Source: Actinomycetes bacterium (GTDB lineage: Bacteria > Actinomycetota > Acidimicrobiia > Acidimicrobiales > Palsa-688). From it: DNA of 20,990 nucleotides. Location: positions 1 through 20,990 of the forward strand of contig JAKAXN010000039.1 of NCBI GenBank assembly GCA_021816565.1. Reading direction: 5' to 3'. Positions 12,890 to 20,990 of the stretch are shown here, piece after piece. How positions within the stretch are numbered: the stretch's first letter is position 1; the number at the start of each line of letters is the position of its first letter. The notes under the pieces were generated by a model, which did not search any database, had not been told where the DNA came from, and saw only the letters and a program-made list of their open reading frames with translations. Both the position numbers and the translations under genes were made by a program.

Positions 12890-14104
12890 TCAAGGCGGGC
12901 CGGGCGCCGCCGTGGTGACTCCCTGCCCGGCCGCCCACCGACCCAGGTCCTGTCTCTCCATGGCGGCCGCCATCAGATCCGGAAAAAGGTCAGGCGTGCA
13001 GGCGAAGGCGCTCACCCCGACCGCGGCCAGTTCGGCCGCCAGGTCGTGGTCGAACGCCGGTGACCCCCCGTCGTTCAACGCCAGCAGCGCCACCGTCACC
13101 ACCCCCGAGTCCACCAGGGCCGCCATGCGGGCCACGCACTCGTCGCGCCGTCCCCCCTCCATCAGGTCGCTGATCAGCACCAGCACGGTCTCCTCCGGGC
13201 GGGTGACCAGGCCCTGGCAGTAGGCGATGGCCTGGTTGATGTCGGTTCCGCCCCCCAGCTGGGTGGCGAAGAGGATGTCCACCGGGTCCTCGAGCTGGGC
13301 GGTGAGGTCCACCACCTCGGTGTCGAAGACGACCAGCGACGTGTCGAGGGCGCCCATCCCGGCCAGGACCGTGCCGAACACGCTGGCGTAGACCACCGAC
13401 TCGGCCATCGACGCGCTCTGGTCGACGGCCAGGATGACGTGGCGCTCCACCGACCTGCGGCGCCGGCCGTAGCCGATCAGCCGCTCCGGGATGATCGTGG
13501 CGATCTCCGGCCGGTAGTGGCGCAGGTTGGCCCGGATGGTCCGGTCCCAGTCGATGTCCCCGGTCCGCGGCCGGCGGATCCGGGCCGCCCGCTGCAGCGA
13601 GCCGCGCACCGCGGCCCGGGTCCGCTGGGCCAGCCTTCGTTCCAGTTCGGCGGTCACCTGTCGGACCACGGCCCGGGCGGTGTCCCGGCTCTGGTCGGGG
13701 ATGACCCGGTTCAACGCCACCAGGGCGGCGACCAGCGACACGTCGGGGGTGACGGCGTCGAGCATCTCCGGCTCGACCAGCAACTGGCGCAGCCCCAGCC
13801 GGTTCATGGCGTCCTGCTGCATGACCCGGACCACGCTGGCCGGGAAGTAGTTGCGGATGTCGCCCAGCCACCGGGCCACGGCCGGGGCGGAACGGCCCAG
13901 GCCGGCGGAACGCCGGCCCACCCGGGGTTGGATGGCGCCCGGGCCCCGGCCCGGCTCGCCCTCGCCGGTCCCGTAGAGGGCGGCCAGGGCGGCGTCGCGC
14001 CCGGCGTCGAGCCGCTCCAGCTCCACCGGCAGGACCGGGGCGGCGTCGTCGCCCAGAGCCAGCCGCCACCGGCGCAACCGGTCGTCGTCCCGGCCGGCGC
14101 TCAC
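12890..14104 (-). CDS. VWA (MIDAS) domain protein of a MoxR-associated cluster
   Basis: The 404-residue protein has a helical N-terminal half (about 1-215, with IRNYFPASVVRVMQQDAMNR) and a C-terminal von Willebrand A domain. The metal-ion-dependent adhesion site is complete: DQSAS at 228-232, GGGTDI near 290, and ISDLMEGG near 317. VWA proteins paired with MoxR ATPases act as adaptors presenting substrates for ATP-driven remodelling, as in metal insertion or complex assembly; the client here is unknown. GTG 14104 overlaps the DUF5682 stop by 4 bases (GTGA), which fixes the start and indicates translational coupling. It is the last gene of the five-gene minus-strand operon starting at 20465. 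No signal peptide or membrane segment is visible, so it is probably cytoplasmic. Confidence 0.88.
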   Translation of the reverse strand: MSAGRDDDRLRRWRLALGDDAAPVLPVELERLDAGRDAALAALYGTGEGEPGRGPGAIQPRVGRRSAGLGRSAPAVARWLGDIRNYFPASVVRVMQQDAMNRLGLRQLLVEPEMLDAVTPDVSLVAALVALNRVIPDQSRDTARAVVRQVTAELERRLAQRTRAAVRGSLQRAARIRRPRTGDIDWDRTIRANLRHYRPEIATIIPERLIGYGRRRRSVERHVILAVDQSASMAESVVYASVFGTVLAGMGALDTSLVVFDTEVVDLTAQLEDPVDILFATQLGGGTDINQAIAYCQGLVTRPEETVLVLISDLMEGGRRDECVARMAALVDSGVVTVALLALNDGGSPAFDHDLAAELAAVGVSAFACTPDLFPDLMAAAMERQDLGRWAAGQGVTTAAPGPP

Positions 14105-16377
14105 CGGCCCTCCTCTCCGCTCGCGGGTCCGAGGAGGGCGGCCAGCAGGGGCAGCACCGCCGCTGCCCGCTCCTCGTCGATGCCGGGCTCGGCGCCCGCC
14201 GGGCCGCCCGGAACACCGGGGGCCGGGCCCGACAGCCCGGCCGCCGCCCGGCCGATCATGCGCCGCTCGGCGGGCTGGAAGTCGGCGAACGCCCGCCTGA
14301 GGAGGGGCAGCACCTCATCGAAGGAATCCTCGCCCACACCGGCCAGCCAGTCGTCGATGACCGCCAGCAGGGACCGGTCGTGCACCAGCAGGAGGCCGCT
14401 GCCGGCGACCAGGCCCTCCACCCAGGCCGCCCCCCGGGCCGGCCGCTCCCCCCTGGACAGCGCCAGCGACAGCCGGTCGGCCACCTCTTCGGAACCGAGG
14501 CGGCCGGCATCGAGCAGCAGCCGGGCCGTCCGCCCGGCGACCAGCCCGTGCAGCGACTGTGACCGGCTGAGGGGGACCAGTGCCTCCAGCCACTCGCCGT
14601 GGAGGCCGGAGAGCCCGTCACCCTCCAGCGACCCGAGGGCGGAGGCCACCGCCGAGATCCGCCGGCCGGCGGCGTGCGCCGCGTCGTCGTCCAGGCTGGC
14701 GCACGCCGGGCCCAGGCTGGCCCGGGCCCGGGCCACGATGCCGGCCACGACCGGTCCCAGGGCCGCGGCGTCGCCGCGGCGCACCGAGCCGTAGCGCAGG
14801 GTCCGGGCCAGCGGGACCACCGCGTCCATCAACTCGCTGACGTCGGTGGCCAGGGCGGCCCGGACATCGAGGGCGGCCATCACCGCCGGCAGGGCGTCCG
14901 GCAGGTCCGCCAGCAGGCACCGTTCGATCAGGTCGGTCACCTGGCCCAGCCGGGCACCCTGACCGGCCTGCTCTCTGACCCGGGCGGTCGCCGCGCCGGC
15001 CACGGTGCTGCCGTGGACGCTGGCCTCTATGACCCGTACCGCCAGCTCCGGCTCCCAGCCGAGCACCCACTCCTCCCGGAACGTCCCGGTGCCGCGGGGG
15101 TCGGGCTGGGGCACGCCCCACGGGACCGCCAGCAGGTCCAGGCGGTGCAGGAGCCGGCTGCGGGCCAGGTCGATGTCGCGACGCAGGTCCAGCTCCAGGT
15201 ACCGGAGCCCGGCGGCGGGCTTCAGCCGGAGCCGGCGCTGCTCGGCGGCCAGGTCGGCGGCCAGCGGCACCATCGGGGTGTCGGCGGGCACCTCCCCCAC
15301 CGCGTCGCCCACGACCAGGCGGCGGTCGATCAGCTCGAGCGTGGCGTCGTGACCCCCAGCCAGCGCAGCCCGGGCCGCGTCCCGGCACTCGGACAGCCCG
15401 GCCAGGGGCCGGCCCCGCAGGGCGGCCAGGGTCTCGGCCAGCCGGACCGCATCGATCACCGACGCCGGTGGGACATCGCGGCGCTCGGCCCGCAGCAGCC
15501 GGGCCACCTTCACCATCCACCTCTCGACCGGCCGGTCGGGGGAGACGAACAGGTGCTCGTACCAGCCGGGGGAGGTGACCCCGGCGCCGTAGCCGCTGGC
15601 GAAGCTCAACCGGCCGTTGGTCCAGGGCACCCAGGTGACCGTGGCTTTCTCCCTGGTCAGACCCTTGAGCAGCTCGCTGTCGACCCGGGCCGGTCCCCGC
15701 TCGACCAGGGCCGGGGCGTGCCAGGCCCCGCAGACCACCGCCACCCGGTCGTAGGCCTTCTCGGCGGCCCGGATGTGGCGTCGCATGGCCGCCTCCCGGC
15801 GGGCTTCGAGGAGGGTGTCCCGACCGGGGGGGACCCCGACCTCGGCCCGCACCGCGGCCATGGCCTCGGTCACGGCCTCCCACGGCTCCTCCCCGGCCCG
15901 GTGCTCGACCACGTCCTCCCACCACCGCTCCGGATCGTCGTAGCCGGCCGCCGCGGCCAACCGGGCCAGCGGGTCGCCGCCGGCAGGGTCGACCAGCCCC
16001 GGCCCGGGACCGGACCGGTCCCCGTCGCCGGCGGCGGGCAGCCCCGTGCGGTCCCGGTCAAGGGAGAGGAACGCCGCGGCCGGCAGGTCGATCATGCGGA
16101 CCGGGACCTGCCCGGCCAGGGCGTGGCGCAGCGCCACCCACTCGGGCGACCAGGCTGCCATGGGGTAGAAAGCCGAACGGGCCGGTCGGCCCGGCAGATA
16201 GGCCAGCAGGGCCACCGGCGGGCGCATGCCGGCGGCGGCGGCCAGCGCCAGCACCGGCGCCGCCTCGGGCGGCCCCTCGACCAGGACGGCGTCGGGCTTC
16301 CATGCCGCCAGGGAAGCGGACAGGGCCCGGGCCGACCCGGGACCGTGGTGGCGGATGCCGAACACCCGCACCGTCAT
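14101..16377 (-). CDS. DUF5682 family protein
   Basis: This large 758-residue protein of unknown function starts at ATG 16377. The first part carries GIRHHGPGSARAL (7-19) and VLVEGPPEAAPVL (about 31-43), and later AVVCGAWHAPALVERG (near 215-230). The 'EGP' and 'GxxHxPxL' motifs recall the TraB/Tiki/ChaN-like hydrolase fold, so a metal-dependent hydrolase or ligand-binding N-terminal domain is possible; this is inference. The remaining two thirds are Ala/Leu-rich helices, probably a scaffold. I recognise it as the DUF5682 component that travels with MoxR and VWA genes. It follows the MoxR stop by 25 bases, with a GGGGAGGG ribosome binding site in the gap, and overlaps the VWA start by 4 bases. 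Cytoplasmic by lack of signal or membrane segments. Confidence 0.85.
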   Translation of the reverse strand: MTVRVFGIRHHGPGSARALSASLAAWKPDAVLVEGPPEAAPVLALAAAAGMRPPVALLAYLPGRPARSAFYPMAAWSPEWVALRHALAGQVPVRMIDLPAAAFLSLDRDRTGLPAAGDGDRSGPGPGLVDPAGGDPLARLAAAAGYDDPERWWEDVVEHRAGEEPWEAVTEAMAAVRAEVGVPPGRDTLLEARREAAMRRHIRAAEKAYDRVAVVCGAWHAPALVERGPARVDSELLKGLTREKATVTWVPWTNGRLSFASGYGAGVTSPGWYEHLFVSPDRPVERWMVKVARLLRAERRDVPPASVIDAVRLAETLAALRGRPLAGLSECRDAARAALAGGHDATLELIDRRLVVGDAVGEVPADTPMVPLAADLAAEQRRLRLKPAAGLRYLELDLRRDIDLARSRLLHRLDLLAVPWGVPQPDPRGTGTFREEWVLGWEPELAVRVIEASVHGSTVAGAATARVREQAGQGARLGQVTDLIERCLLADLPDALPAVMAALDVRAALATDVSELMDAVVPLARTLRYGSVRRGDAAALGPVVAGIVARARASLGPACASLDDDAAHAAGRRISAVASALGSLEGDGLSGLHGEWLEALVPLSRSQSLHGLVAGRTARLLLDAGRLGSEEVADRLSLALSRGERPARGAAWVEGLVAGSGLLLVHDRSLLAVIDDWLAGVGEDSFDEVLPLLRRAFADFQPAERRMIGRAAAGLSGPAPGVPGGPAGAEPGIDEERAAAVLPLLAALLGPASGEEGR

Positions 16378-16402
16378 CGCCCGGCCCTCCCCATCGAGCC
16401 GG

Positions 16403-17545
16403 TCAGCTGATGGCCCGGCACGCCCGGTACAGGTCCGACCAGCCCTTGCGGTCCCGGGCCACCGTCTCGAGGTACTCCTGCCAGGCCACCTGGTCCTGCA
16501 CCGGGTCCTTCACCACCGCCCCCACCAGCGAGGCGGCCACGTCGTCGGGTCCGAGCTCCCCGGTGCCGAAGTGGGCGGAGAGGGCCAGCCCGTTGGTCAT
16601 CACCGAGATGGCCTCGGCGGTGCTCAGGGTGGCCGACGGCTGGCGGACCTTGGTGCGGCCGTCGGCGGTCACCCCCTCGCGCAGCTCCCGGAACACCGTG
16701 ACCACCCGGCGAATCTCCTCCAGGGCCGGGGCGGCCGGTGGCAGCTCCAGGGCCCGGCCCATCTCCTCCACCCGGAGCCGGACGATCTCCACCTCGTCCT
16801 CCAGGGTGGCCGGCAGCGGCAGGACCACGGTGTTGAACCGGCGGCGCAGCGCCGAGGACAGCTCGTTGACCCCCCGGTCGCGGTCGTTGGCGGTGGCGAT
16901 CAGGTTGAACCCCCGGACCGCCTGCACCTCCGTGCCCAGCTCGGGGATGGGCAGGGTCTTCTCCGACAGGATGGTGATCAGGGCGTCCTGGACGTCGGAC
17001 GGGATGCGGGTCAGCTCCTCGATACGGGCCAGGCAACCGTCCCGCATGGCCCTCATGACCGGGCCGGGTACCAAAGAGTCGGGTCCCGGTCCGGCGGCGA
17101 TGAGCCGGGCGTAGTCCCACCCGTAGCGGATGGCCTCCTCGGCGGTACCGGCGGTGCCCTGCACCAGCAGGGTGGAGTCGCCGCTGATCGCGGCGGCCAG
17201 ATGCTCGCTGACCCAGGTCTTGGCCGTCCCCGGCACGCCGAGCAGCAGCAAGGCCCGGTCGGTGGCCAGCGTGGCCACCGCCACCTCCATCAGCCGTCGG
17301 GGTCCTATGTATTTGGGGGACACCACCGTCGCGTCAGGGAGGGTGGTGCCCATCAGGTAGTCGACCACAGCCTGCGGTGACATCCGCCAGCGGGGGGGCC
17401 GGGGCCGTTCGTCGGCAGCGGCCAGGGCGGTCAGCTCCGCGGCGTACTGCTGCTCGGCGTGGGCCTTCTGCACCCGGAGGGGACCTTCGGGCCGATCGTC
17501 GGCCGGGGACGGCAGTGACCCGCGGCGGGGGGCGGGCTGGTTCAT
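16403..17545 (-). CDS. MoxR-type AAA+ ATPase
   Basis: From ATG 17545 the product has 380 residues. The first 60 are a variable, charged leader. The AAA+ core has Walker A GVPGTAKT (103-110), a Walker B region ARIEELTRIPSDVQDALI in which Glu-Glu replaces the common Asp-Glu, sensor-1 FNLIATANDRDRG and the arginine-finger stretch SSALRRRFN. The C-terminal lid domain ends at DRKGWSDLYRACRAIS. MoxR ATPases are chaperone-like hexamers that work with a VWA partner, here encoded two genes downstream. The open frame runs up to 18625 in antisense-like low-complexity sequence. ATG 17545 is chosen because it overlaps the DUF5691 stop (ATGA) and has GGAG 5 to 6 bases upstream. Confidence 0.93.
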   Translation of the reverse strand: MNQPAPRRGSLPSPADDRPEGPLRVQKAHAEQQYAAELTALAAADERPRPPRWRMSPQAVVDYLMGTTLPDATVVSPKYIGPRRLMEVAVATLATDRALLLLGVPGTAKTWVSEHLAAAISGDSTLLVQGTAGTAEEAIRYGWDYARLIAAGPGPDSLVPGPVMRAMRDGCLARIEELTRIPSDVQDALITILSEKTLPIPELGTEVQAVRGFNLIATANDRDRGVNELSSALRRRFNTVVLPLPATLEDEVEIVRLRVEEMGRALELPPAAPALEEIRRVVTVFRELREGVTADGRTKVRQPSATLSTAEAISVMTNGLALSAHFGTGELGPDDVAASLVGAVVKDPVQDQVAWQEYLETVARDRKGWSDLYRACRAIS

Positions 17546-19098
17546 AGGAACTCCTGGTACATGGCCTGACGGAAATGGACGGTGGCGGCGAGCTGGGTGA
17601 GGGCCCGGGCCCAGAACACCCGGGCCGGCCCGCGGGCCACGGCCGCCAGCCGCTCGGGGTCGGCCAGGGCGGCGGTGGCCGGCGCCTGCCCGGCGTCGAC
17701 GGCCAGCGCGACCATGGGCAGCCGGTCCCGTACCGGGCCGGCCCCCGAAGTGTCGCCTGAGCCGACGGCATCGCTGAGGGCTCCCAGCACGGCCCTGCTC
17801 AGCGGGGCGGACCACGGGGTCGACAGCTCGGCCAGGACCGCCAGCGCGACCGCCAGCGGGGCACGGGCCAGCCATGCGGTCAGGGCCCGGTCCGCCACCT
17901 CGGGCTCCACCAGTCCCGCCAGGCCGGCGGTCGGGCGGGACCCGCCGTCGAGGAGGCTGCGGGCCCACACCCGGTCGGCCGTGGCTTCGGCCGCTGCCGA
18001 CCATCCGCGCATGAGCAGCTCCCCGGGCCGGCCGGAGCGGGCCGCCCACCGCACCAGGTCGGCCGGGGACCGGTCCCCGCCCAGGGCCGGCCCCCAGGCG
18101 GCCAGCGGCGTGGCGGCGACCATCTCGACCAGTTGCGATTCGCGATCCCCTCCGGCCCCACCGGTCGATCCGATCCCGTCCCTCCGGGCGCCCGGATCCG
18201 GCTCCAGCGGTAGGTCCACCTGCAGCTCCGGTTGACCGCGACCGGCGACGCGCACCAGCGGCACGGTCCGGGCGGCCATCCGGCGGCCCAGCCCGCTGTC
18301 GGGCAGCCGTCGTAGCAGCGCCGCGGCCTGGGCCCGCACGTCCCGGCGGGGGTCGTCCAGGCGGGCCTCCAGGAACGGCTCGTCGGCGGGCGAGAGCCGG
18401 TCCGCCAGGGTGGCGACGACGGCCGCCCGGGTGGCGCCCGGCTCGTCGGAGAAGATGCGCTCGACCAGGCAGCGGCCCAGGTCCGGACTCTCGACCCGCA
18501 CTGCGGCCAGTGCCTGCAGGCGCCCGGGATCGGACGCCGGCCCGGCGCCCCAGCGCTCCAGCCCGCCGTCCAGGACGGCCTGCGCGGCCCGCCCGGCGCC
18601 GGGGGCCACCCCGGACCGGGACCACTGCGGGTGGCGAACCGCCAGCCAGGAGGCCCGCGGGCCGGCCGCGACCTCCAGGTCCGGGCGGGCCGCCGGGGGA
18701 CAGGCCTCGAGCAGGTCAGGCAGCCACTCGGCCGGCAGGCGGCGGCCGGTCCCTGCAGCCAGCCGTAGCCACTCGGGCAGCACCGGGCGCCGCTCCGGCT
18801 CCTCGAGGATGACCCGGAGGGTCCGGACCGCTCCGGGGGGCAGGAGCGGGCGGGGATCGGCCGGGGCGGCATCTGCCGGGTCAGGTCCGGTCGCGGAGTG
18901 GGCCGGGGACCAGCCGGCCTGGCGCCACGCCCACAGCGCGGCTGCCATCCCGGCCAGCCCAGCCGTCCGGGTCGCCTGCTCGGCCACCGCCGCGAGCGGG
19001 CCGCCCGGAGGCGGCCCGACGAACGGGCGCCGCTCGGTGCCGAGCACGGCGGCGGCCACCAGATCTTCCCATGCCGGGAAGCGCCCGTCTGCGATCAC
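17542..19098 (-). CDS. DUF5691 domain protein (helical-repeat-like)
   Basis: From GTG 19098 the protein has 518 residues. It opens with FPAWEDLVAAAVLGTERRPF, the N-terminal signature I associate with DUF5691. It is largely helical, with repeated 20-40 residue Leu/Ala/Arg units (ESPDLGRCLVERIFSDEPGA, DDPRRDVRAQAAALLRRLPD) that look like HEAT repeats near 255-310. It has no catalytic motif that I can see, so a scaffold or client-binding role in the MoxR/VWA system is likely. GTG 19098 overlaps the SWIM gene stop (GTGA), and its own stop overlaps the MoxR start (ATGA), so it sits inside a translationally coupled chain. The longer open frame to 19320 is discarded because it overlaps the SWIM gene in another frame with no domain content. 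Confidence 0.85.
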   Translation of the reverse strand: MIADGRFPAWEDLVAAAVLGTERRPFVGPPPGGPLAAVAEQATRTAGLAGMAAALWAWRQAGWSPAHSATGPDPADAAPADPRPLLPPGAVRTLRVILEEPERRPVLPEWLRLAAGTGRRLPAEWLPDLLEACPPAARPDLEVAAGPRASWLAVRHPQWSRSGVAPGAGRAAQAVLDGGLERWGAGPASDPGRLQALAAVRVESPDLGRCLVERIFSDEPGATRAAVVATLADRLSPADEPFLEARLDDPRRDVRAQAAALLRRLPDSGLGRRMAARTVPLVRVAGRGQPELQVDLPLEPDPGARRDGIGSTGGAGGDRESQLVEMVAATPLAAWGPALGGDRSPADLVRWAARSGRPGELLMRGWSAAAEATADRVWARSLLDGGSRPTAGLAGLVEPEVADRALTAWLARAPLAVALAVLAELSTPWSAPLSRAVLGALSDAVGSGDTSGAGPVRDRLPMVALAVDAGQAPATAALADPERLAAVARGPARVFWARALTQLAATVHFRQAMYQEFL

Positions 19099-20465
19099 AG
19101 GTCCACCATCCGGTCGTCCACCCACGCCCCGAGCGGCATCACCCCGTCGGCGCCCCACTCCCCCAGCACGTGCAGCGGCCGGCCTCCCGAGGCGGCCAGC
19201 AGCCGCCAGCCGGACCGCTCGCCCACGTCCAGCGCCACGCTGCTCCCCGCCCGGTCCACCAGGCTCCAACCGCCGTCCGGCGCACGCCCGGGGATCACCC
19301 CGGTGACCGACACCGGCCACCGGTCGAGGAACGGGTCGGAGGCGGCGGCCCGGCCCCGGGCCCCGGCCAGGTCCTCCAGGCTGGGCCAGCCCGGCGGCGG
19401 CCCGGCCGGGGCCGGGTCGCCCAGCCGCTCGGCGATGAGGACCCGCTGCGGGACCGACCCGGGGAAGCGGGCCACCGCGGCGTCCATGGCCTCACCCGGC
19501 CACAACTCCCAGGCGAAGGCCGCACCGGGTCGGGCGAAGTCCACCAGCAGCGCCGCCCGGCCGCTGCGCCGGCCCCACAGCCAGGTCCGCTGCACCCGTA
19601 CCTGCTCCTCGTCGCTGGCCACCCGGGCGAGCACGTACCAGCTGTCGGTCTCCCGGGGGCCGGCCAGCACCTGCTCGCGGGGCCAGGGCCAGCCGGCGGC
19701 GGTGCGCAGGTCGGCGCGGGTGGCGTCCGGGAGCCGGTCGAAGCGGGCCCAGCCGGCGGCCAGCAACTGCAGGCGGGCCACCTCGGCCAGCAGCCGGGAC
19801 GGCCACCCGGAGCCGGTCCGGGCGATACCCGCCAGGGCCCGGACCCGCCCGGCGGCGGCCGGGGCCTGGGCGTCCACCAGGCGGGCGGCCATGGCGTCCC
19901 AGAAGCCGTACGGCTGGGCCTGGGCCCAACCGAAGCCGTGGCGCAGCAGGTCGGCCAGCCACAGGTGCAGCTCGGCCATACCGGCCCCGATGCGATCGGC
20001 CCGCTGGGCCGCCCGCCGGGCCGCGGCCTCGGGATCCGCCGGGGGGCGGGGACCGGTCGCCCGGTCGGCGTCCACGGGTGCTACTGCGCTCCCGGTCAGG
20101 ACGTCGTCGATGGCCGTGCCCGCAGCCGGAGCCGGGCGGCCGGCAATCCATGCGGCCACCTCGGCGGGAGGCGCGCCGGCCGGGGCGGCCGGGGACCCCG
20201 ACGCCCACAGGACCAGCAGGGCCAGCACGTGCTTGCACGGCTGCTTCCGGCTGGGGCAGCTGCAGCGGTAGCCGAAGCAGCCCAGATCGGCCGCCACCTC
20301 GTAGGGCTGGCGGGCGCTGCCCCGGCACGAGCCCCAGACCGCCCGGTCGTCGTGGCCGACGTCGAACCAGGGACCGGGGGTGGCCAGGCGGGCGGCCGCC
20401 CGGCGGGACGCGTCGTCGGGCCCCGCCGCCAGGATCCGACCGACCGGGACTCTCCGCACCGCCAC
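19095..20465 (-). CDS. SWIM zinc-finger family protein
   Basis: This 456-residue protein carries a SWIM finger at C68, C70, C77 and H79 (CSCPSRKQPCKH), the CxCx6CxH pattern that binds one zinc. The preceding strand WFDVGHDDRAVWGSCRGSARQPYEV leads into it, as usual. The remaining 350 residues are helical with Trp-rich segments (WDAMAARLVDAQ, RVQRTWLWGRRSGRAAL). SWIM domains mediate DNA or protein contacts. In this operon type the gene is the first partner of DUF5691, MoxR, DUF5682 and VWA. The annotated start is GTG 20465. The in-frame GTG at 20459 lies 7 bases after TACCCT, the spacing of a leaderless promoter, so the real start could be two codons later. No Shine-Dalgarno sequence is evident for either. 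Confidence 0.87.
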   Translation of the reverse strand: MAVRRVPVGRILAAGPDDASRRAAARLATPGPWFDVGHDDRAVWGSCRGSARQPYEVAADLGCFGYRCSCPSRKQPCKHVLALLVLWASGSPAAPAGAPPAEVAAWIAGRPAPAAGTAIDDVLTGSAVAPVDADRATGPRPPADPEAAARRAAQRADRIGAGMAELHLWLADLLRHGFGWAQAQPYGFWDAMAARLVDAQAPAAAGRVRALAGIARTGSGWPSRLLAEVARLQLLAAGWARFDRLPDATRADLRTAAGWPWPREQVLAGPRETDSWYVLARVASDEEQVRVQRTWLWGRRSGRAALLVDFARPGAAFAWELWPGEAMDAAVARFPGSVPQRVLIAERLGDPAPAGPPPGWPSLEDLAGARGRAAASDPFLDRWPVSVTGVIPGRAPDGGWSLVDRAGSSVALDVGERSGWRLLAASGGRPLHVLGEWGADGVMPLGAWVDDRMVDL

Positions 20466-20616
20466 GAGGGTAACCCCGGCATGCGACGGTGCGACCCGCT
20501 CCGGGACCGGCCGGAGCCCGGCTTAGCTTCGCCGACCGGGTGGGTATAGGCGCACTTACCAGCCCTTTTTCCCCATGGGCACTCCCACTGTCGAGCGAAC
20601 GGAGGTGGGGACTCGG
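20466..20616. promoter_or_regulatory. Divergent control region between the SWIM operon and the MFS gene
   Basis: For the plus strand, GGGTATAGG at 20542-20550 is the best -10 candidate. GGGTAT matches the SigB-type -10, but the GTTT-like -35 is weak (GCTT at 20526-20529). GGAGG at 20601-20605 is 11 bases before ATG 20617, a rather long spacing. For the minus strand, TACCCT at 20472-20467 is the only -10-like hexamer near the SWIM start. Confidence 0.35.
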
Positions 20617-20990
20617 ATGTCCACTGTCGTCGATGGATTGACCACACGCCCCGAAGGTGGCACCAGCCTGGTCCCGGCCCGCATCGACCGCCTCCGCTGG
20701 TCTCGTTTCCACACCAGGCTGGTCGTGGCGCTCGGCGTGGCGTGGATCCTGGACGGGCTGGAGATCACCATCGCCAGCAACTCCACCTCGCTGATCTCCG
20801 GCAGGGCGGCGCTTCACATGTCGTCCGCATCGGTGGCGTTCTCGGTGGGGACCGTCTACCTGCTCGGCGAGGTCTTCGGGGCCATCTTCTTCGGCCGGCT
20901 GTCCGATGCCTGGGGCCGGCGCAACCTGTTCATGATCACCCTGGGGGTGTACCTGCTCGGCGGGGCCCTCACCGCTCTCACCATGGGCCA
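20617..20990 (+). CDS. MFS transporter, N-terminal part (3' end beyond window)
   Basis: The frame is open from ATG 20617 through the right edge (124 complete codons). After a 35-residue cytoplasmic N-terminus comes TM1, LVVALGVAWILDGLEITIAS, with the membrane Asp and Glu typical of the metabolite:proton symporter and sugar-porter branches. A second hydrophobic segment (SVAFSVGTVYLLGEVFGAIFF) is followed by loop 2-3 motif A, GRLSDAWGRRNLF, and the start of TM3 (MITLGVYLLGGALTALTMG). This is diagnostic for the major facilitator superfamily. The substrate cannot be inferred from the fragment. It is divergent from the SWIM operon and so probably a separate transcription unit. Confidence 0.9.
   Translation, partial: MSTVVDGLTTRPEGGTSLVPARIDRLRWSRFHTRLVVALGVAWILDGLEITIASNSTSLISGRAALHMSSASVAFSVGTVYLLGEVFGAIFFGRLSDAWGRRNLFMITLGVYLLGGALTALTMG

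Noticed and set aside
14599..16410. 603-residue plus-strand open frame
   Set aside because: Antisense to DUF5682; Gly/Gln/Arg-rich with no domain, explained by codon bias of the real gene.
17546..18625. Upstream extension of the MoxR frame to 18625
   Set aside because: It lies within DUF5691 in a different frame; the ATGA overlap and ribosome binding site support ATG 17545.
19071..20549. 492-residue plus-strand open frame
   Set aside because: Antisense to the SWIM gene, which has an intact zinc finger and coupled downstream neighbours.

Overview
The window is very GC-rich with strong third-position G/C bias. It looks like chromosomal DNA of a high-GC actinobacterium, most likely of the class Acidimicrobiia. 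That assignment is inference, resting on the GC content, the TANNNT-type -10 elements close to start codons, and the secreted-protein repeat 'GGYWLVASDGGVFAFGDA', which I associate with that class. I see no rRNA, tRNA, CRISPR array, transposase or phage gene. Both edges cut genes: a GH3 enzyme on the left and an MFS transporter on the right.

Layout. 1-1602 (-) is an exported GH3 glycosidase with a C-terminal array of 42-residue repeats. 1736-2732 (+) holds two small hypothetical genes. 2733-2985 is a convergent intergenic stretch with repeated AACTGTT-type elements. 2986-3369 (-) is a small membrane protein, divergent from an S9 prolyl-oligopeptidase-type peptidase (3376-5241) that is translationally coupled to an MDR oxidoreductase (5238-6380). 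6385-6747 (-) encodes an S4-domain protein. 6748-7396 holds two probable small proteins and GC-rich repeats. 7397-8155 is an acyl-ACP-thioesterase-like protein, tail-to-tail with a MarR regulator (8130-8723, -). That regulator is divergent from a TetR-like regulator (8855-9622).

The most interesting block is 9764-12886 (+). A SpoIIE/PP2C phosphatase is fused to a C-terminal KaiB-like thioredoxin-fold domain. The next gene overlaps it by one base and encodes a two-domain KaiC ATPase. An RsbW-type ATP-binding (HATPase_c_2) protein follows. The architecture resembles cyanobacterial SasA, where a KaiB-like domain is fused to a histidine kinase, but here the output domain is a Ser/Thr phosphatase. 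The inferred model is a KaiC-controlled phosphatase feeding a partner-switching anti-sigma pathway. No kaiA, separate kaiB, STAS antagonist or sigma factor is present in the window.

From 20465 down to 12890 (-) there is a tightly coupled five-gene operon: SWIM zinc-finger protein, DUF5691, MoxR AAA+ ATPase, DUF5682 and a VWA (MIDAS) protein. Three of its four junctions overlap by 4 bases. It converges on the Kai block with a 3-base gap. 20617-20990 (+) is the 5' part of an MFS transporter.
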